64,000 nucleotides of DNA from Bacteroidales bacterium (GTDB taxonomy: Bacteria; Bacteroidota; Bacteroidia; Bacteroidales; UBA1556). Of the stretch, positions 45,052-54,555 are shown piece by piece (within the stretch, counting starts at the first letter, position 1; every line of letters starts with the position of its first letter). The translations under genes and the position numbers were made by a program. The notes beneath the pieces were generated by a model that had not been told where the DNA came from, ran no database searches, and was given only the letters and a program-made list of their open reading frames with translations. The stretch lies in the NCBI GenBank assembly GCA_023146135.1, contig JAGLCR010000007.1, forward strand, positions 62,001 to 126,000. The letters run 5' to 3'.

Positions 45052-46608
45052 TTAAAGTGGAATATTTGAATGTTTTTTAGGAGGATTTGTCTCCTTTTTA
45101 CCTGCAAGGGTTTTTAATCCACGAATAATCCTAAAACGAGTATTTCGTGGTTCAATCACATCGTCGATATAGCCAAATTTGGCAGCCTCGTAAGGATTGG
45201 CAAACTTGTCGGTATATTCCTTTTCCTTTTCAGCAATATAATCCGCAGCATCTTCGGCCGTCATCTTATTTACATGTCTTGATTCCAATACCTCAACTGC
45301 ACCTTTAGCTCCCATTACTGCAATCTCGGCAGTGGGCCAAGCATAGTTTAAGTCACCACGCAATTGTTTCGAGCTCATTACATCATGAGCTCCTCCATAC
45401 GACTTACGTATTGTAATCGTGATTTTTGGCACGGTAGCTTCACCATAGGCAAACATTAATTTTGCCCCATGGGTTATAATTCCGCCATGCTCTTGACGAC
45501 TTCCAGGAAGGAATCCGGGTACATCTACCAAGGTAATAACAGGCACATTAAAAGCATCGCAGAAACGAACAAAGCGAGCTGCTTTACGTGAGGCATCAAT
45601 ATCTAATACACCTGCAAGATAATTGGGCTGATTGGCAACGATTCCCACAGGAAAACCATCAAATTTGGCAAAGCCTGTAATGATGTTTTTTGCAAAATGA
45701 CGTTGATATTCCAAAAACTCTTGTTTATCCACAATGGTGTAAATAATATCCTTCATATCATAAGCTTCCGATGGGTTTTCGGGAATGATTTCGTTTAATT
45801 CATCATTCAATCGGTCAATGGGGTCGGAGCATTGTGTTTGAATTGGATCTTCCAAATTATTTTGAGGAAGAAACTCAAGAGCTTTGCGAATAAGCATAAT
45901 ACCCTCGTCTTCGTCGTCGGCCCGAAAGTGTGCTACTCCTGATTTTGTAGCATGTACGCTTGCACCACCAAGATCTTCTGTTTCAATAATCTCACCAGTT
46001 ACCGTTTTCACTACTTTGGGTCCTGTAACAAACATATAACTTGTTTTGTCACTCATAATCACTACATCGGTTAGTGCGGGAGAATATACCGCACCTCCTG
46101 CACAAGGTCCAAAAATTGCTGATATTTGTGGAATTACTCCAGAAGCCATAATATTGCGTTGGAAAATTTCGGCATAACCTGCCAATGAGTTTACCCCTTC
46201 CTGAATACGTGCTCCGCCACTATCGTTAATTCCAATAATTGGTGCTCCTACTTTCATGGCCATATCCATAACCTTGCATATCTTTTGTGCATAGGTTTCA
46301 GAAAGTGAACCTCCAAAAACCGTAAAATCTTGCGAATAAAGAAATACAATTCGACCATCGATAGTCCCGTGTCCCGTAATTACACCGTCGCCAGCAAAAT
46401 GCTGCTTATCCATTCCAAAATTGGTACTTCGATGTTCAACAAACATATCAAACTCCTCGAAACTACCTTCGTCTAAAAGCAAATCAATACGCTCGCGAGC
46501 AGTATATTTTCCTTTTTTATGTTGGGAATCAATTCGCTTTTGTCCTCCACCCATTGCGGCTTCTTCTCGCCTATTGATGAGTTGTTTTATTTTATCTTGA
46601 TTTTTCAT
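45052..46608 (-). CDS. Methylmalonyl-CoA decarboxylase / propionyl-CoA carboxylase carboxyltransferase subunit
   Basis: The 518-residue product is a complete acyl-CoA carboxyltransferase with two crotonase-like halves. Visible are [58 protein letters not shown] and [20 protein letters not shown]. It moves a carboxyl group between methylmalonyl-CoA (or propionyl-CoA) and biotin. With the beta, OadG-like and carrier genes it forms a sodium-translocating methylmalonyl-CoA decarboxylase. It follows the epimerase gene after 127 bp. A short hairpin (GGAGGTGTTGAACCTCC) lies in that gap. Confidence 0.93.
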   Translation of the reverse strand: MKNQDKIKQLINRREEAAMGGGQKRIDSQHKKGKYTARERIDLLLDEGSFEEFDMFVEHRSTNFGMDKQHFAGDGVITGHGTIDGRIVFLYSQDFTVFGGSLSETYAQKICKVMDMAMKVGAPIIGINDSGGARIQEGVNSLAGYAEIFQRNIMASGVIPQISAIFGPCAGGAVYSPALTDVVIMSDKTSYMFVTGPKVVKTVTGEIIETEDLGGASVHATKSGVAHFRADDEDEGIMLIRKALEFLPQNNLEDPIQTQCSDPIDRLNDELNEIIPENPSEAYDMKDIIYTIVDKQEFLEYQRHFAKNIITGFAKFDGFPVGIVANQPNYLAGVLDIDASRKAARFVRFCDAFNVPVITLVDVPGFLPGSRQEHGGIITHGAKLMFAYGEATVPKITITIRKSYGGAHDVMSSKQLRGDLNYAWPTAEIAVMGAKGAVEVLESRHVNKMTAEDAADYIAEKEKEYTDKFANPYEAAKFGYIDDVIEPRNTRFRIIRGLKTLAGKKETNPPKKHSNIPL

Positions 46609-46735
46609 TGTTATTTTTATAACATTAGATTTTCAAAAAATGGAGGTGTTGAACCTCCTTGATGTTTTACGTATTTAGATGCAATTCGTGTAAATACAAT
46701 TCGTGAACTGTAATTACTGCAACCTTAAAATACGA

Positions 46736-47146
46736 TTACTCTTTTGTCTTTGAACAAAGTTCAGTCAATACGCCACCCGTTGATTTGGGGTGAAGAAAAC
46801 CGATGCTTAGTCCTTCAGCTCCTTTACGACTTTGTTTATCAATTAGACGAATGCCTTTTTTCTCCACTTCTTTAAGTGCTTGGTCGGTGTCTGATACGGC
46901 AAAAGCCATATGATGCATTCCTGGTCCTTTTTTAGCCACAAACTTCCCAATAGGTCCGTCAGGGTCGGTAGACTCTAAAAGCTCTATTTTAGTATCTCCA
47001 ACTTGAAAAAAGGCAGTTTTTACTTTTTGATCAGCGACCTCTTCAATGGCATAACATTTAAGTCCCAATACCTTTTCGTAGTATTCGATACTTTCTTGTA
47101 AGTTGTTTACAGCTATCCCAATATGTTCAATATGTGTGGGTTTCAT
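46736..47146 (-). CDS. mce: Methylmalonyl-CoA epimerase
   Basis: This metal-dependent enzyme of the glyoxalase fold interconverts (R)- and (S)-methylmalonyl-CoA. The 136-residue product begins HIEHIGIAVNNLQESIEYYE, with metal His, and has GPGMHHMAFAV (His) and GGVLTELCSK (Glu) at the other metal positions. It is the first gene of the operon, with a strong promoter upstream. It links methylmalonyl-CoA from succinyl-CoA to the decarboxylase that makes propionyl-CoA. Confidence 0.95.
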   Translation of the reverse strand: MKPTHIEHIGIAVNNLQESIEYYEKVLGLKCYAIEEVADQKVKTAFFQVGDTKIELLESTDPDGPIGKFVAKKGPGMHHMAFAVSDTDQALKEVEKKGIRLIDKQSRKGAEGLSIGFLHPKSTGGVLTELCSKTKE

Positions 47147-47169
47147 AATGTTTTATATTTATTGAATGG

Positions 47170-47204
47170 CAAAGATAATCAGCTTTATTTGATTGACCAA
47201 CAAA
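47170..47204 (-). promoter_or_regulatory. Bacteroidota-type promoter of the mce-decarboxylase operon
   Basis: On the minus strand TTTG (47201-47204) and TATCTTTG (47170-47177) are 23 bp apart. The ATG of mce lies 23 bp downstream. Confidence 0.65.
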
Positions 47205-47322
47205 AAGAGTAATTATTTGTTATTTTAATAACATTAGATTATTTATACGAAATTATGTGACCATTAAGTCTAGTTATAGATGAATACAGCCGCTTTTTTT
47301 GGTGTTAAATTAGATTCAAAGT

Positions 47323-47985
47323 TTATTTTTTAATAGCATAACTAATAAACTTTGGGTGAGAATAATCAGTACAGTCTACTTTGAACCACCCTAAATGATT
47401 ATTGTATATAAAACCAATATACCGAGTATTATTTAGCGAATACCATGACCCACCATCATAGCCATTAATTGTACCTTGCAATGGAATAGGCATTTCCCAT
47501 AAAGGTTTCCATCGATGATAAATATTGTTTGCAAAAGAGAATTCATCAGTATTGCCTTCTATATTATCACCTGTTTTATATGCAGTTACTGAATACATGT
47601 CGGTGGTTGATCCCAAGCCTACGTAATATGTTTTTTTTGAAAAATGAAATCCCATATCGTCAAATGCATAAACTTGAAGCCTTTGGATAATACTGCTATC
47701 TTTATCCTTAATCACTTGTAAACTATCACTATTAATGTACTTTATTTGAATTCGAAATGGAATACTATCTTGCCCAAAGTGTAGAAAAAAACTAGTGTCA
47801 GCATTGGCTACCCAATTACTAGCTTCCCAAATGGGATTAAGTTCAATTGGAGTGGGAAACTCGTAATATTCAAAATTACTATCCCAATTACCTGCGATAA
47901 TGCTGTCAGGAGTTAAAGGGTCTTTGTCTTTACCGCACGAATATAGGAAAAGGAGAATGCTTAGAAATGGAATAGATATTTTCAT
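47323..47985 (-). CDS. Lipoprotein of unknown function
   Basis: I place the start at the ATG at 47983-47985 (220 residues), which gives a short leader with lipobox Cys17 (FLYSCGKDKD); a longer frame adds 8 residues that are not leader-like. The mature part is beta-rich with several Trp and Tyr (GNWDSNFEYYEFPTPIEL, WKPLWEMPIPLQGTINGY). I recognise no family. It is alone, between mce and the MBOAT gene. Confidence 0.65.
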   Translation of the reverse strand: MKISIPFLSILLFLYSCGKDKDPLTPDSIIAGNWDSNFEYYEFPTPIELNPIWEASNWVANADTSFFLHFGQDSIPFRIQIKYINSDSLQVIKDKDSSIIQRLQVYAFDDMGFHFSKKTYYVGLGSTTDMYSVTAYKTGDNIEGNTDEFSFANNIYHRWKPLWEMPIPLQGTINGYDGGSWYSLNNTRYIGFIYNNHLGWFKVDCTDYSHPKFISYAIKK

Positions 47986-48098
47986 AATTATTCTTGTTTT
48001 ATACAACAATAGTGTAAAGATAAGATATTTAGGTGAAGGTTGCCTTCTTAATATAAATTGTACTTATCAGTTTAATCAGTATTATTTGAGTTCTATCA

Positions 48099-49772
48099 CT
48101 AAAACTGAAAATATATAAACGCCTGCATCTCCGATGACATCGATTGGTAAACCAAAAACACAACCGTTGCAAAAATTGCAGCTTGGGCAATAAAATGCTG
48201 TCGGATAAACCAACCACGATAATGGTCTTTGGTGGCATAGGGTAGCCAATGAAATACAAAACCCGTAAGCATCACCAGGAATGGCCATTTATAGGAAATC
48301 AGTATTTGAGGTATTAGAGACAGCTCAGTGGTGCTGAATATTTGGTGCAACATTCCATTTACCACTTCCATACTTTCGGAACGGAAAAATACTCGTGTAA
48401 AAGTGATAAAGGTAAAGGTGATAGCAATTTTCCAAACTATGGCTAATCTATGATTTGATTTTTCCCAAGGGCTAATCTTTCGCCAAAATTTGTAAACGAC
48501 CAGTCCAAGTCCGTTTAGTCCACCCCAGATAATAAATTGCCAACTAGCACCATGCCATAAGCCACCCAAAAGCATGGTAAGCATTAGATTAATATTGGTG
48601 TTTACTTGCTTTTTAAATGCCGGAAATTTCCAAGAGAAAAACCAAAGAATAAAGCCTACACTGACCATGGCAGGGAAAATCCACCAATACCCAACCAAGA
48701 GTGTGATAAATAGCAGAATAATGGTAAGCATGATGTAGCTAAAAACGGAGCCTCCACGATTTCCTCCCATGGGGATATAGAGGTAATCTTTGAGCCAAGT
48801 GGAAAGTGAAATGTGCCAACGCTTCCAAAAGTCGCCCACATTCTGGGCTTTGTATGGTGAGTTGAAGTTGCGAGGCAAGGTAAATCCCAGGAGTAATGCC
48901 ACACCAATTGCTATGTCGGTATAACCTGAAAAATCAACATAAACCTGTAAAGAATAACCAAATAGCGCGAGCAAGTTTTCCACTCCCGTGAAATGTAATG
49001 GTGCGTCAAACACTCGGTCCACAAAATTGACAGCGATATAATCGCCAATGAAAATCTTTTTTACCAAACCCTTCATTATCCAGAAAATGGCCAAGCCAAA
49101 CTGCTCTCTTGTGAGTTTATAGTCCTGATACATCTGTGGTATAAACTGCGCTGCACGCACAATGGGCCCAGCAACCAACTGAGGGAAGAAGCTCACATAG
49201 AAACCAAAATCAATTAGGTTTTTCACGGGCTTCACCTCCCCACGATATACATCTATGGAGTAAGAAATAGTTTGAAAAGTATAGAATGATATTCCAACAG
49301 GAAGCAATATTTTGTCTACCGTAAAGTGGGTATTCATATATTCATTGACATAAACTGCCATATAGTTTACCACCTCGAAGTTGGTGCCAAACATATCGTT
49401 TACACTTAATACAAAAAAGTAGGCGTATTTGAAATAAACCAATAATCCAAGATTGATTAGCAAACTGGCTGTGATAAGCAGTCGTTTGGATAATAGTTTC
49501 TTGGAGGCGTAAACCCATTTACCAATATAATAATCGGTAAGGGTGGATAAAAGCAGAATATAAAAGAAATGCTCGCTGGTTTTATAATAGAAAAATAAAC
49601 TAACCACAAATAGGTAGCCCGCACGCATACTGCGATTTTTGTTTTTGTAAACAAAGGAGTATCCCGTAAGCACGAGTGCAAAAAATACCCAAAAGCTAAA
49701 ACGAGTAAATATCCACGAGTCGCCTTGGTGGTAAAGGAATATTTTTTCTAATATGGCTTGTAAATCCATCAT
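48099..49772 (-). CDS. MBOAT family O-acyltransferase (AlgI/PatA type)
   Basis: I start at 49770-49772, where ATG overlaps the TGA of the upstream SGNH gene (ATGA), giving 557 residues; an in-frame reading 58 residues longer would run inside that gene. The protein has about 11-12 spans. The MBOAT core has DFWKRWHISLSTWLKDYLYI with GDFWKRWH (about 340) and the invariant His in GGLWHGASWQFIIWG (about 440). MBOAT proteins of this type pass acetyl groups across the inner membrane for O-acetylation of alginate, cellulose, peptidoglycan or other polymers. The neighbours (SGNH proteins and a LysM protein) suggest an envelope polymer, perhaps peptidoglycan. Confidence 0.92.
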   Translation of the reverse strand: MMDLQAILEKIFLYHQGDSWIFTRFSFWVFFALVLTGYSFVYKNKNRSMRAGYLFVVSLFFYYKTSEHFFYILLLSTLTDYYIGKWVYASKKLLSKRLLITASLLINLGLLVYFKYAYFFVLSVNDMFGTNFEVVNYMAVYVNEYMNTHFTVDKILLPVGISFYTFQTISYSIDVYRGEVKPVKNLIDFGFYVSFFPQLVAGPIVRAAQFIPQMYQDYKLTREQFGLAIFWIMKGLVKKIFIGDYIAVNFVDRVFDAPLHFTGVENLLALFGYSLQVYVDFSGYTDIAIGVALLLGFTLPRNFNSPYKAQNVGDFWKRWHISLSTWLKDYLYIPMGGNRGGSVFSYIMLTIILLFITLLVGYWWIFPAMVSVGFILWFFSWKFPAFKKQVNTNINLMLTMLLGGLWHGASWQFIIWGGLNGLGLVVYKFWRKISPWEKSNHRLAIVWKIAITFTFITFTRVFFRSESMEVVNGMLHQIFSTTELSLIPQILISYKWPFLVMLTGFVFHWLPYATKDHYRGWFIRQHFIAQAAIFATVVFLVYQSMSSEMQAFIYFQF

Positions 49773-51061
49773 CGCTGAATGTCGTTTTTGTTCAACAACG
49801 AGGCCGTAGTTTGCTCTTTGTTTTGGCGAGCAAGATAATCCCCAAAATCGCGAATAATAGAGTCGAAAATCAAATCGCCCATCAAAATATAACCTGCACG
49901 AGTAAAATGAATACGATCTTTTTTGGACAAACCATAGCGTTGCCATACCACAATAGAATTTAGCCCACCCATTACTTCAAACATATCCCACAATGCTGTA
50001 TTCTGTTTTTTGGCAAGTCGTTTCATGCTTTCTTGCACCTTTATTCCATTGCGATTGAGGTAGCGACGGCGGATATAACTATCATTATTGGTTGTATAGA
50101 TTATGCTCACATTGGGATTTGCTTTGCGTATTTCTTTTACCAATTTGTCATAATTATGCTCGTAGGCGGTTTGCGAAAAATTCTTGCCGTAGGCATCATT
50201 AATTCCCAAGCCTAGAATTACTAAGTCGGGTTTAATAGTTGCCAATTGTTGACTCAATAAATTACAGCGTAAAAAACTTGGAACAGCAGCTCCATTTATT
50301 CCCAAATTATGAAAAACCACTCCAGCATCATCGGTTTCCAAATTTATTCCATAAAGCTGAAAACCTGTTTGCGTACTATCAGATTTAAGAAACTTAATTC
50401 CCAAACTATCGATATAATGAGTTAATTGAAATTCGGTAAATCCACCAACAAGATCGGTATGCTGCGATTTAACCAGTCCGCTATCCAATAGAATAGTATA
50501 ACTAGTTGTTGATATTTCATGGTAAACCTTAATGCGATTAAAATGGTATTTAATATCGTTTTCAGGCTCGAAACAGATAGCAATTGAAGCGGCGCTATCC
50601 TTAGTATAGGCACTTATACCAGCCATTCCTAATGAACATACTTTTTTCTTTTCCACATTTCGGCACGAAGTCCAATTACCACTTTTTTCGAAATGATAAC
50701 CGTAAGGAGTATTTGTATGAGCCAATCGATAAGGAAAAACAAAGCCCCGACCTGCATTTTGATTCCCTTGAAAGCTTTGAAATCGTTTGCGCATTTGCCC
50801 TGACATTACATCAGCTTGAATATGCGAGCCTCCAATCTGTACTATATTTACTTGGCCTTTTCCTTCCAAAATCAAAGTGCTAAGCTTAGCGTGAAAAGCA
50901 TCCATAGCATCTTTATTTCCTGGGAGCTCGATACGGCTACTATCGTATTGTACAAAATTGTAATGACTTATGGCAAATGGATATTGAGAATATTGAGCAT
51001 GGGAAAACTGTGCTAAACAGATTAGCAAAATGATGATTCCGTATGTTGCTTTTTTTATCAT
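49769..51061 (-). CDS. SGNH-fold protein (GDSL-like), partner of the MBOAT acyltransferase
   Basis: The 430-residue exported product has a signal peptide (MIKKATYGIIILLICLAQFS, cleavage near HAQ). The block I motif is IGGSHIQADVMSGQ (Ser79), block III is LGLGINDAYG with Asn near 295, and block V is KKDRIHFTRAGYILM with Asp and His near 395. The Gly in place of the first Asp of GDS occurs in some SGNH families. It could be an acetyltransferase (PatB/AlgX-like) or esterase (Ape1-like) in the periplasm. It overlaps the MBOAT gene by 4 bp. Confidence 0.88.
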   Translation of the reverse strand: MIKKATYGIIILLICLAQFSHAQYSQYPFAISHYNFVQYDSSRIELPGNKDAMDAFHAKLSTLILEGKGQVNIVQIGGSHIQADVMSGQMRKRFQSFQGNQNAGRGFVFPYRLAHTNTPYGYHFEKSGNWTSCRNVEKKKVCSLGMAGISAYTKDSAASIAICFEPENDIKYHFNRIKVYHEISTTSYTILLDSGLVKSQHTDLVGGFTEFQLTHYIDSLGIKFLKSDSTQTGFQLYGINLETDDAGVVFHNLGINGAAVPSFLRCNLLSQQLATIKPDLVILGLGINDAYGKNFSQTAYEHNYDKLVKEIRKANPNVSIIYTTNNDSYIRRRYLNRNGIKVQESMKRLAKKQNTALWDMFEVMGGLNSIVVWQRYGLSKKDRIHFTRAGYILMGDLIFDSIIRDFGDYLARQNKEQTTASLLNKNDIQR

Positions 51062-51096
51062 TATTCGTTTCCTTTTTCTTCTCTAGTGACTAAGCG

Positions 51097-51225
51097 ACGT
51101 CAGCCCTTCTACAAGCTCAGGAACCTTCCTTCGACTGGTTCAGGAACCTGTAGTCGGTGGCTGAGCTTGTCGTTAATCGGCGGCTGAGCTTGTCGTTAAT
51201 CGGTGGCTGAGCCTGTCGAAGCCCA
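51097..51225. repeat. Dispersed repeat with a 23-bp tandem array
   Basis: Three tandem 23-bp units lie at 51154-51176, 51177-51199 and 51200-51222 (core CGGTGGCTGAGCTTGTCGTT); the third ends in GTCGAAG instead. Upstream the inverted partner CTTCTACAAGCTCAGGAACC (51107-51126) and CTTCGACTGGTTCAGGAACC follow. The same cores occur in the cluster next to dut. The 219-bp gap 51062-51280 between the two SGNH genes has no gene. Confidence 0.8.
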
Positions 51226-51280
51226 CCAATCTTCCAAGCACTTAGCCAAACGCAAATCACTCACCTGTTAGTTATCAGGT

Positions 51281-52750
51281 CTAACGAGGCTTCTCTATCA
51301 TCAGCGCATTATAAAACATATTGGCAATCAGCTTAGCCCCGCGAGGAGTAAAGTGTGTGTAATCACTTCCTGCCAAAGCAGGTTCAGCATTTACCCATGA
51401 AGGCATCGAATTATGACCACCCATCGCCTCATACATATCCCAATAAGCAAAACCTGCTTTGAATGTGGCCTTTTTCAACTCATCTCTTACTAAGGGTAAA
51501 AAGCCATAGGTAACATAGTTCTCTTTTACTTTCTGTGACATATCCGAAGGTCCAATCACCACAAAACTAGCATCAGGTCGCATGCGTTTCAACGTCCTCA
51601 ATTGACTTCCAAACCAACGACCATAATTAATTGCAGCTGTGCTATCTTTAATATATGGCATTACATTGCCTCCAAATTGGAGAATGAATAACTTCACATT
51701 AAGATTGGCATACATTTTATTTAGGTGTCCATATTCCATTTTATTAAAAATAGTGCCAGAGCTACCTCGCATTCCGATATTTGTTAGGCTAATTCCACTC
51801 ACTGCATCCAATGCTATTCCATATATATCAGGACTATCGTAACCCGAAAATTTTATGGCAAGATTTTTTGTTTCACTAGCCAAAGTATAGGTGTATCGGG
51901 CATAATCCACATTTGCTAATAAACTATCATGAGCCACTTCTACACCATCTACCCATAGCGAAATAGCTACCGAACGATTAGAATTACCATAGAAAACTTG
52001 AACTTTTTGAAACTTACGAACTCGCCCATAGGCCAAGTTGGATTCTTCAAATATCACTTCACCTTGATATAGTAAGCTGTCCTTATAAATGGAGTCATTG
52101 CTTATAGGTGCAAAGCGAGAAAATGCAGCTAAAGCACCAAAGCTTTTATGCAGTACATCAGGATTTTTACGGCCAAAAATAGCATAGCGAGACCAGTTGC
52201 CCACATTACTTTGTTTTATTGAAAAATAGGAATCGTAGGGTTGTTTTACAGGCAATAATCCGGGTCCATTTCCTCCATACTTTGTTTGTAGCTTGTTTCG
52301 GATATAGCTACTTATTCGATCACCTTCGATTTGCGAATCGCCATAATGCATAATCCGAATCAGGCTTTTCTTAGTGGATAAACCATCCAAGGCAGCAAAG
52401 AATTTCTTTAAGCTAGCTTTATTCCCTTTGGGAAATTGAAGCCGATAAACATTTGCCGCTAGTGCTTTTGCATCGGCTCGAATAGTGTCCTTTATAATAC
52501 TCGTACTATCTATAGTAGCCTTTGCTATCTCCGTGATATCTGGCAGCGAGTCCATGTCAATATTCAGATTTACAATATTGCTAATGTCTGCATATTCAAC
52601 AGTGTCTTTACCTAGTAGGTCGTCAAGAGAAAGCATTTTTAAAGTAAAAGGTCCCACATCAATCCCATCTTTGGGCATAAACAAAACCGTTGGGAGCAAA
52701 AACAAGCCAGCCAATAAGAAGAATAAAACTGTTTTGAGAGGCTTTATCAT
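51281..52750 (-). CDS. SGNH-fold acetyltransferase or esterase (GDSL-like), anchored
   Basis: The 489-residue product has a hydrophobic N-terminus (FFLLAGLFLLPTVLF, about 10-25) that may anchor it or be cleaved. An Asp/Thr-rich region at about 40-95 precedes the SGNH domain. Block I is IMHYGDSQIEGDRI (Ser139), block III is QFGGNVMPYI with Asn near 335, and block V is GSDYTHFTPRGAKLIANMF with Asp and His near 465. It overlaps the LysM gene by 4 bp, so both are translated together. Its exact direction, transfer or hydrolysis of acetyl groups, cannot be read. Confidence 0.88.
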   Translation of the reverse strand: MIKPLKTVLFFLLAGLFLLPTVLFMPKDGIDVGPFTLKMLSLDDLLGKDTVEYADISNIVNLNIDMDSLPDITEIAKATIDSTSIIKDTIRADAKALAANVYRLQFPKGNKASLKKFFAALDGLSTKKSLIRIMHYGDSQIEGDRISSYIRNKLQTKYGGNGPGLLPVKQPYDSYFSIKQSNVGNWSRYAIFGRKNPDVLHKSFGALAAFSRFAPISNDSIYKDSLLYQGEVIFEESNLAYGRVRKFQKVQVFYGNSNRSVAISLWVDGVEVAHDSLLANVDYARYTYTLASETKNLAIKFSGYDSPDIYGIALDAVSGISLTNIGMRGSSGTIFNKMEYGHLNKMYANLNVKLFILQFGGNVMPYIKDSTAAINYGRWFGSQLRTLKRMRPDASFVVIGPSDMSQKVKENYVTYGFLPLVRDELKKATFKAGFAYWDMYEAMGGHNSMPSWVNAEPALAGSDYTHFTPRGAKLIANMFYNALMIEKPR

Positions 52751-54336
52751 TTTACTTTTTTGATTTTAAGTTTCTGACCAACTTTAATATTTCGAGCATT
52801 TTCAATTTTATTCCATCGAAGAATATCATCTGAACTTACACCAGGATACTTTTTGGCAATGGTATAAGGTGATTCTCCAGAGCGCACGGTATACCAAAAG
52901 AAATCCTTACCCAAGGGTTCTTCTTTTTTAGGTGCTCGGCTTGCTGTTTGTGATGATGATACTGATTTGCCAACACGCTTTTGTTTTTGCTCAAAACTCA
53001 TTGCATCGATACCACTGTAATAAGAGGCTTTATTCTCAGGAACATAGATTTTCAATTTTTTGCCTAGCTTCAGTCTTCGAGGGTCATAAATATTATTCCA
53101 ATCTTCAATTTGCCGTACTTTCACACCATACCAAGAAGCGATATAGCCTAAATTATCGCCCGATTTAATAGTGTAGTGCATCAGCTTACTATTGTCGGGT
53201 GGTAGCTCGGGCTCATAACGAGCATAGTGCCGCCCTTTTGCTGCAGGAGGAAGTACTACAGGCTTTTTTAGGTCAAATAAAATGGTATCTTTATAATGAT
53301 AAATTGAATCTTCCAATTCGTTGAATTTTGCTAAGCTTCCTACAGGCAAGTAAATATGAAAAATCTCGTTAACGGCAGGTACAATATCAAATTTATACTT
53401 GGGATTTAGATATCGTAATTCTTCAATTGGAATATCTAAGAGGTCTTGGATTTGTACAAAGTGTAAACGTTGTGAAACTGCAATGGTGTCAATTTCAATG
53501 GTAAATTTCCATTGTGGCTTCACAATATGTAGTTCTTTCGAAAACTGAATAAGCATACTCGCTGCCGTAAAGGCGGGTACTATATCACGCCCATAATCAG
53601 GTAATGAATTATAAATACTGTCAAAAATCAATTGATTATTATTTCTACGTATGGCTTTATTAACGTTTGTAGGTCCACATGCAAAAGCGGCTATGGCCAA
53701 GTCCCAGTTTTTATATAAGTCGTAGTAACTCTTAAGTTCTTTTGCTGCAGCCTTACTGGCTTGCGATACATCACGACGTTCATCCACATAGGAGTCAACT
53801 CGTAGTCCTTGTCGACGAGCATTAGCATACATTAATTGCCAAATACCACCCGCTCCCAATTTGTTTGTGGCATTTATATTTAGGCAAGACAATGCTAGCG
53901 GAAGGTTTTTTAACACTAATGGAATACCTTCTTCTTGTAATGCTTCTTCAAAAATAGGACTCAAGTAATCGTTGTATGCGAGAGCAATTCCAACATTATT
54001 ACTTTTTAAGTAGGAGTTCAAAATTTCTTCAACCCAGATAGAGTTTTGGAGTGAAATTTTGGACTCTAATTTGTTATAATACACTAGATACTTATCAGCT
54101 GTTAGCCCTAAATAGTTTTCATTTTCAGCAGAGGCTTTTGTGTTACCATCTGATAGATGCTGTTTGATTACCCAATTGTTTTTTAGAGAGTCTTGATTTG
54201 TGCTCCAAAATTGAAAATAATAATCTTCTTTAACACCACTTTTTTCAGAGGTGTTTTTTTGTGCATTTCCAAATGCAACAAAGAATAATAGTAATATACT
54301 TAATAAACTGTATTTCAATGTATAGTAGCTTTTCAA
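52747..54336 (-). CDS. LysM protein with catalytically degenerate lytic transglycosylase domain
   Basis: The 529-residue exported product has a signal peptide (cleavage near AFGNAQ, residue 26), an SLT/MltD-like domain at about 120-270, and two C-terminal LysM domains (about 388-436 and 482-528; MHYTIKSGDNLGYIASWYGV and YTVRSGESPYTIAKKYPGVS). In MltD-type enzymes the catalytic Glu is in a VESGFNP-type motif before GAAGLWQFM. Here the aligned segment is LALSCLNINATNKLGAGGIW, with Leu149 at the Glu position, so hydrolytic activity is unlikely. The protein should bind peptidoglycan. It is the first gene of the LysM-SGNH-SGNH-MBOAT group. Confidence 0.85.
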   Translation of the reverse strand: MKSYYTLKYSLLSILLLFFVAFGNAQKNTSEKSGVKEDYYFQFWSTNQDSLKNNWVIKQHLSDGNTKASAENENYLGLTADKYLVYYNKLESKISLQNSIWVEEILNSYLKSNNVGIALAYNDYLSPIFEEALQEEGIPLVLKNLPLALSCLNINATNKLGAGGIWQLMYANARRQGLRVDSYVDERRDVSQASKAAAKELKSYYDLYKNWDLAIAAFACGPTNVNKAIRRNNNQLIFDSIYNSLPDYGRDIVPAFTAASMLIQFSKELHIVKPQWKFTIEIDTIAVSQRLHFVQIQDLLDIPIEELRYLNPKYKFDIVPAVNEIFHIYLPVGSLAKFNELEDSIYHYKDTILFDLKKPVVLPPAAKGRHYARYEPELPPDNSKLMHYTIKSGDNLGYIASWYGVKVRQIEDWNNIYDPRRLKLGKKLKIYVPENKASYYSGIDAMSFEQKQKRVGKSVSSSQTASRAPKKEEPLGKDFFWYTVRSGESPYTIAKKYPGVSSDDILRWNKIENARNIKVGQKLKIKKVK

Positions 54337-54555
54337 AATTATAGGAAATTCCTTAAAAATAATGGCTAAAAGTATCTATAATTAGTTCATTCAAAAGAAT
54401 TGATTTTTATAGTTTTTCAACAACCTAAACTTGATATTTTTCATCCTAAATAATTGGTGTAATATTTAGCATGTTTTGTGTATATAAATATAAGGCTAAG
54501 CGAAAACAATTTTCCTTAGTTTTGCATCATACACATAAATTACTAGTTTGTATAT

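Noticed and set aside
49773-49946. 58-residue N-terminal extension of the MBOAT protein
   Set aside because: It lies wholly inside the upstream SGNH gene in another frame, and an ATGA overlap offers a natural start at 49772.
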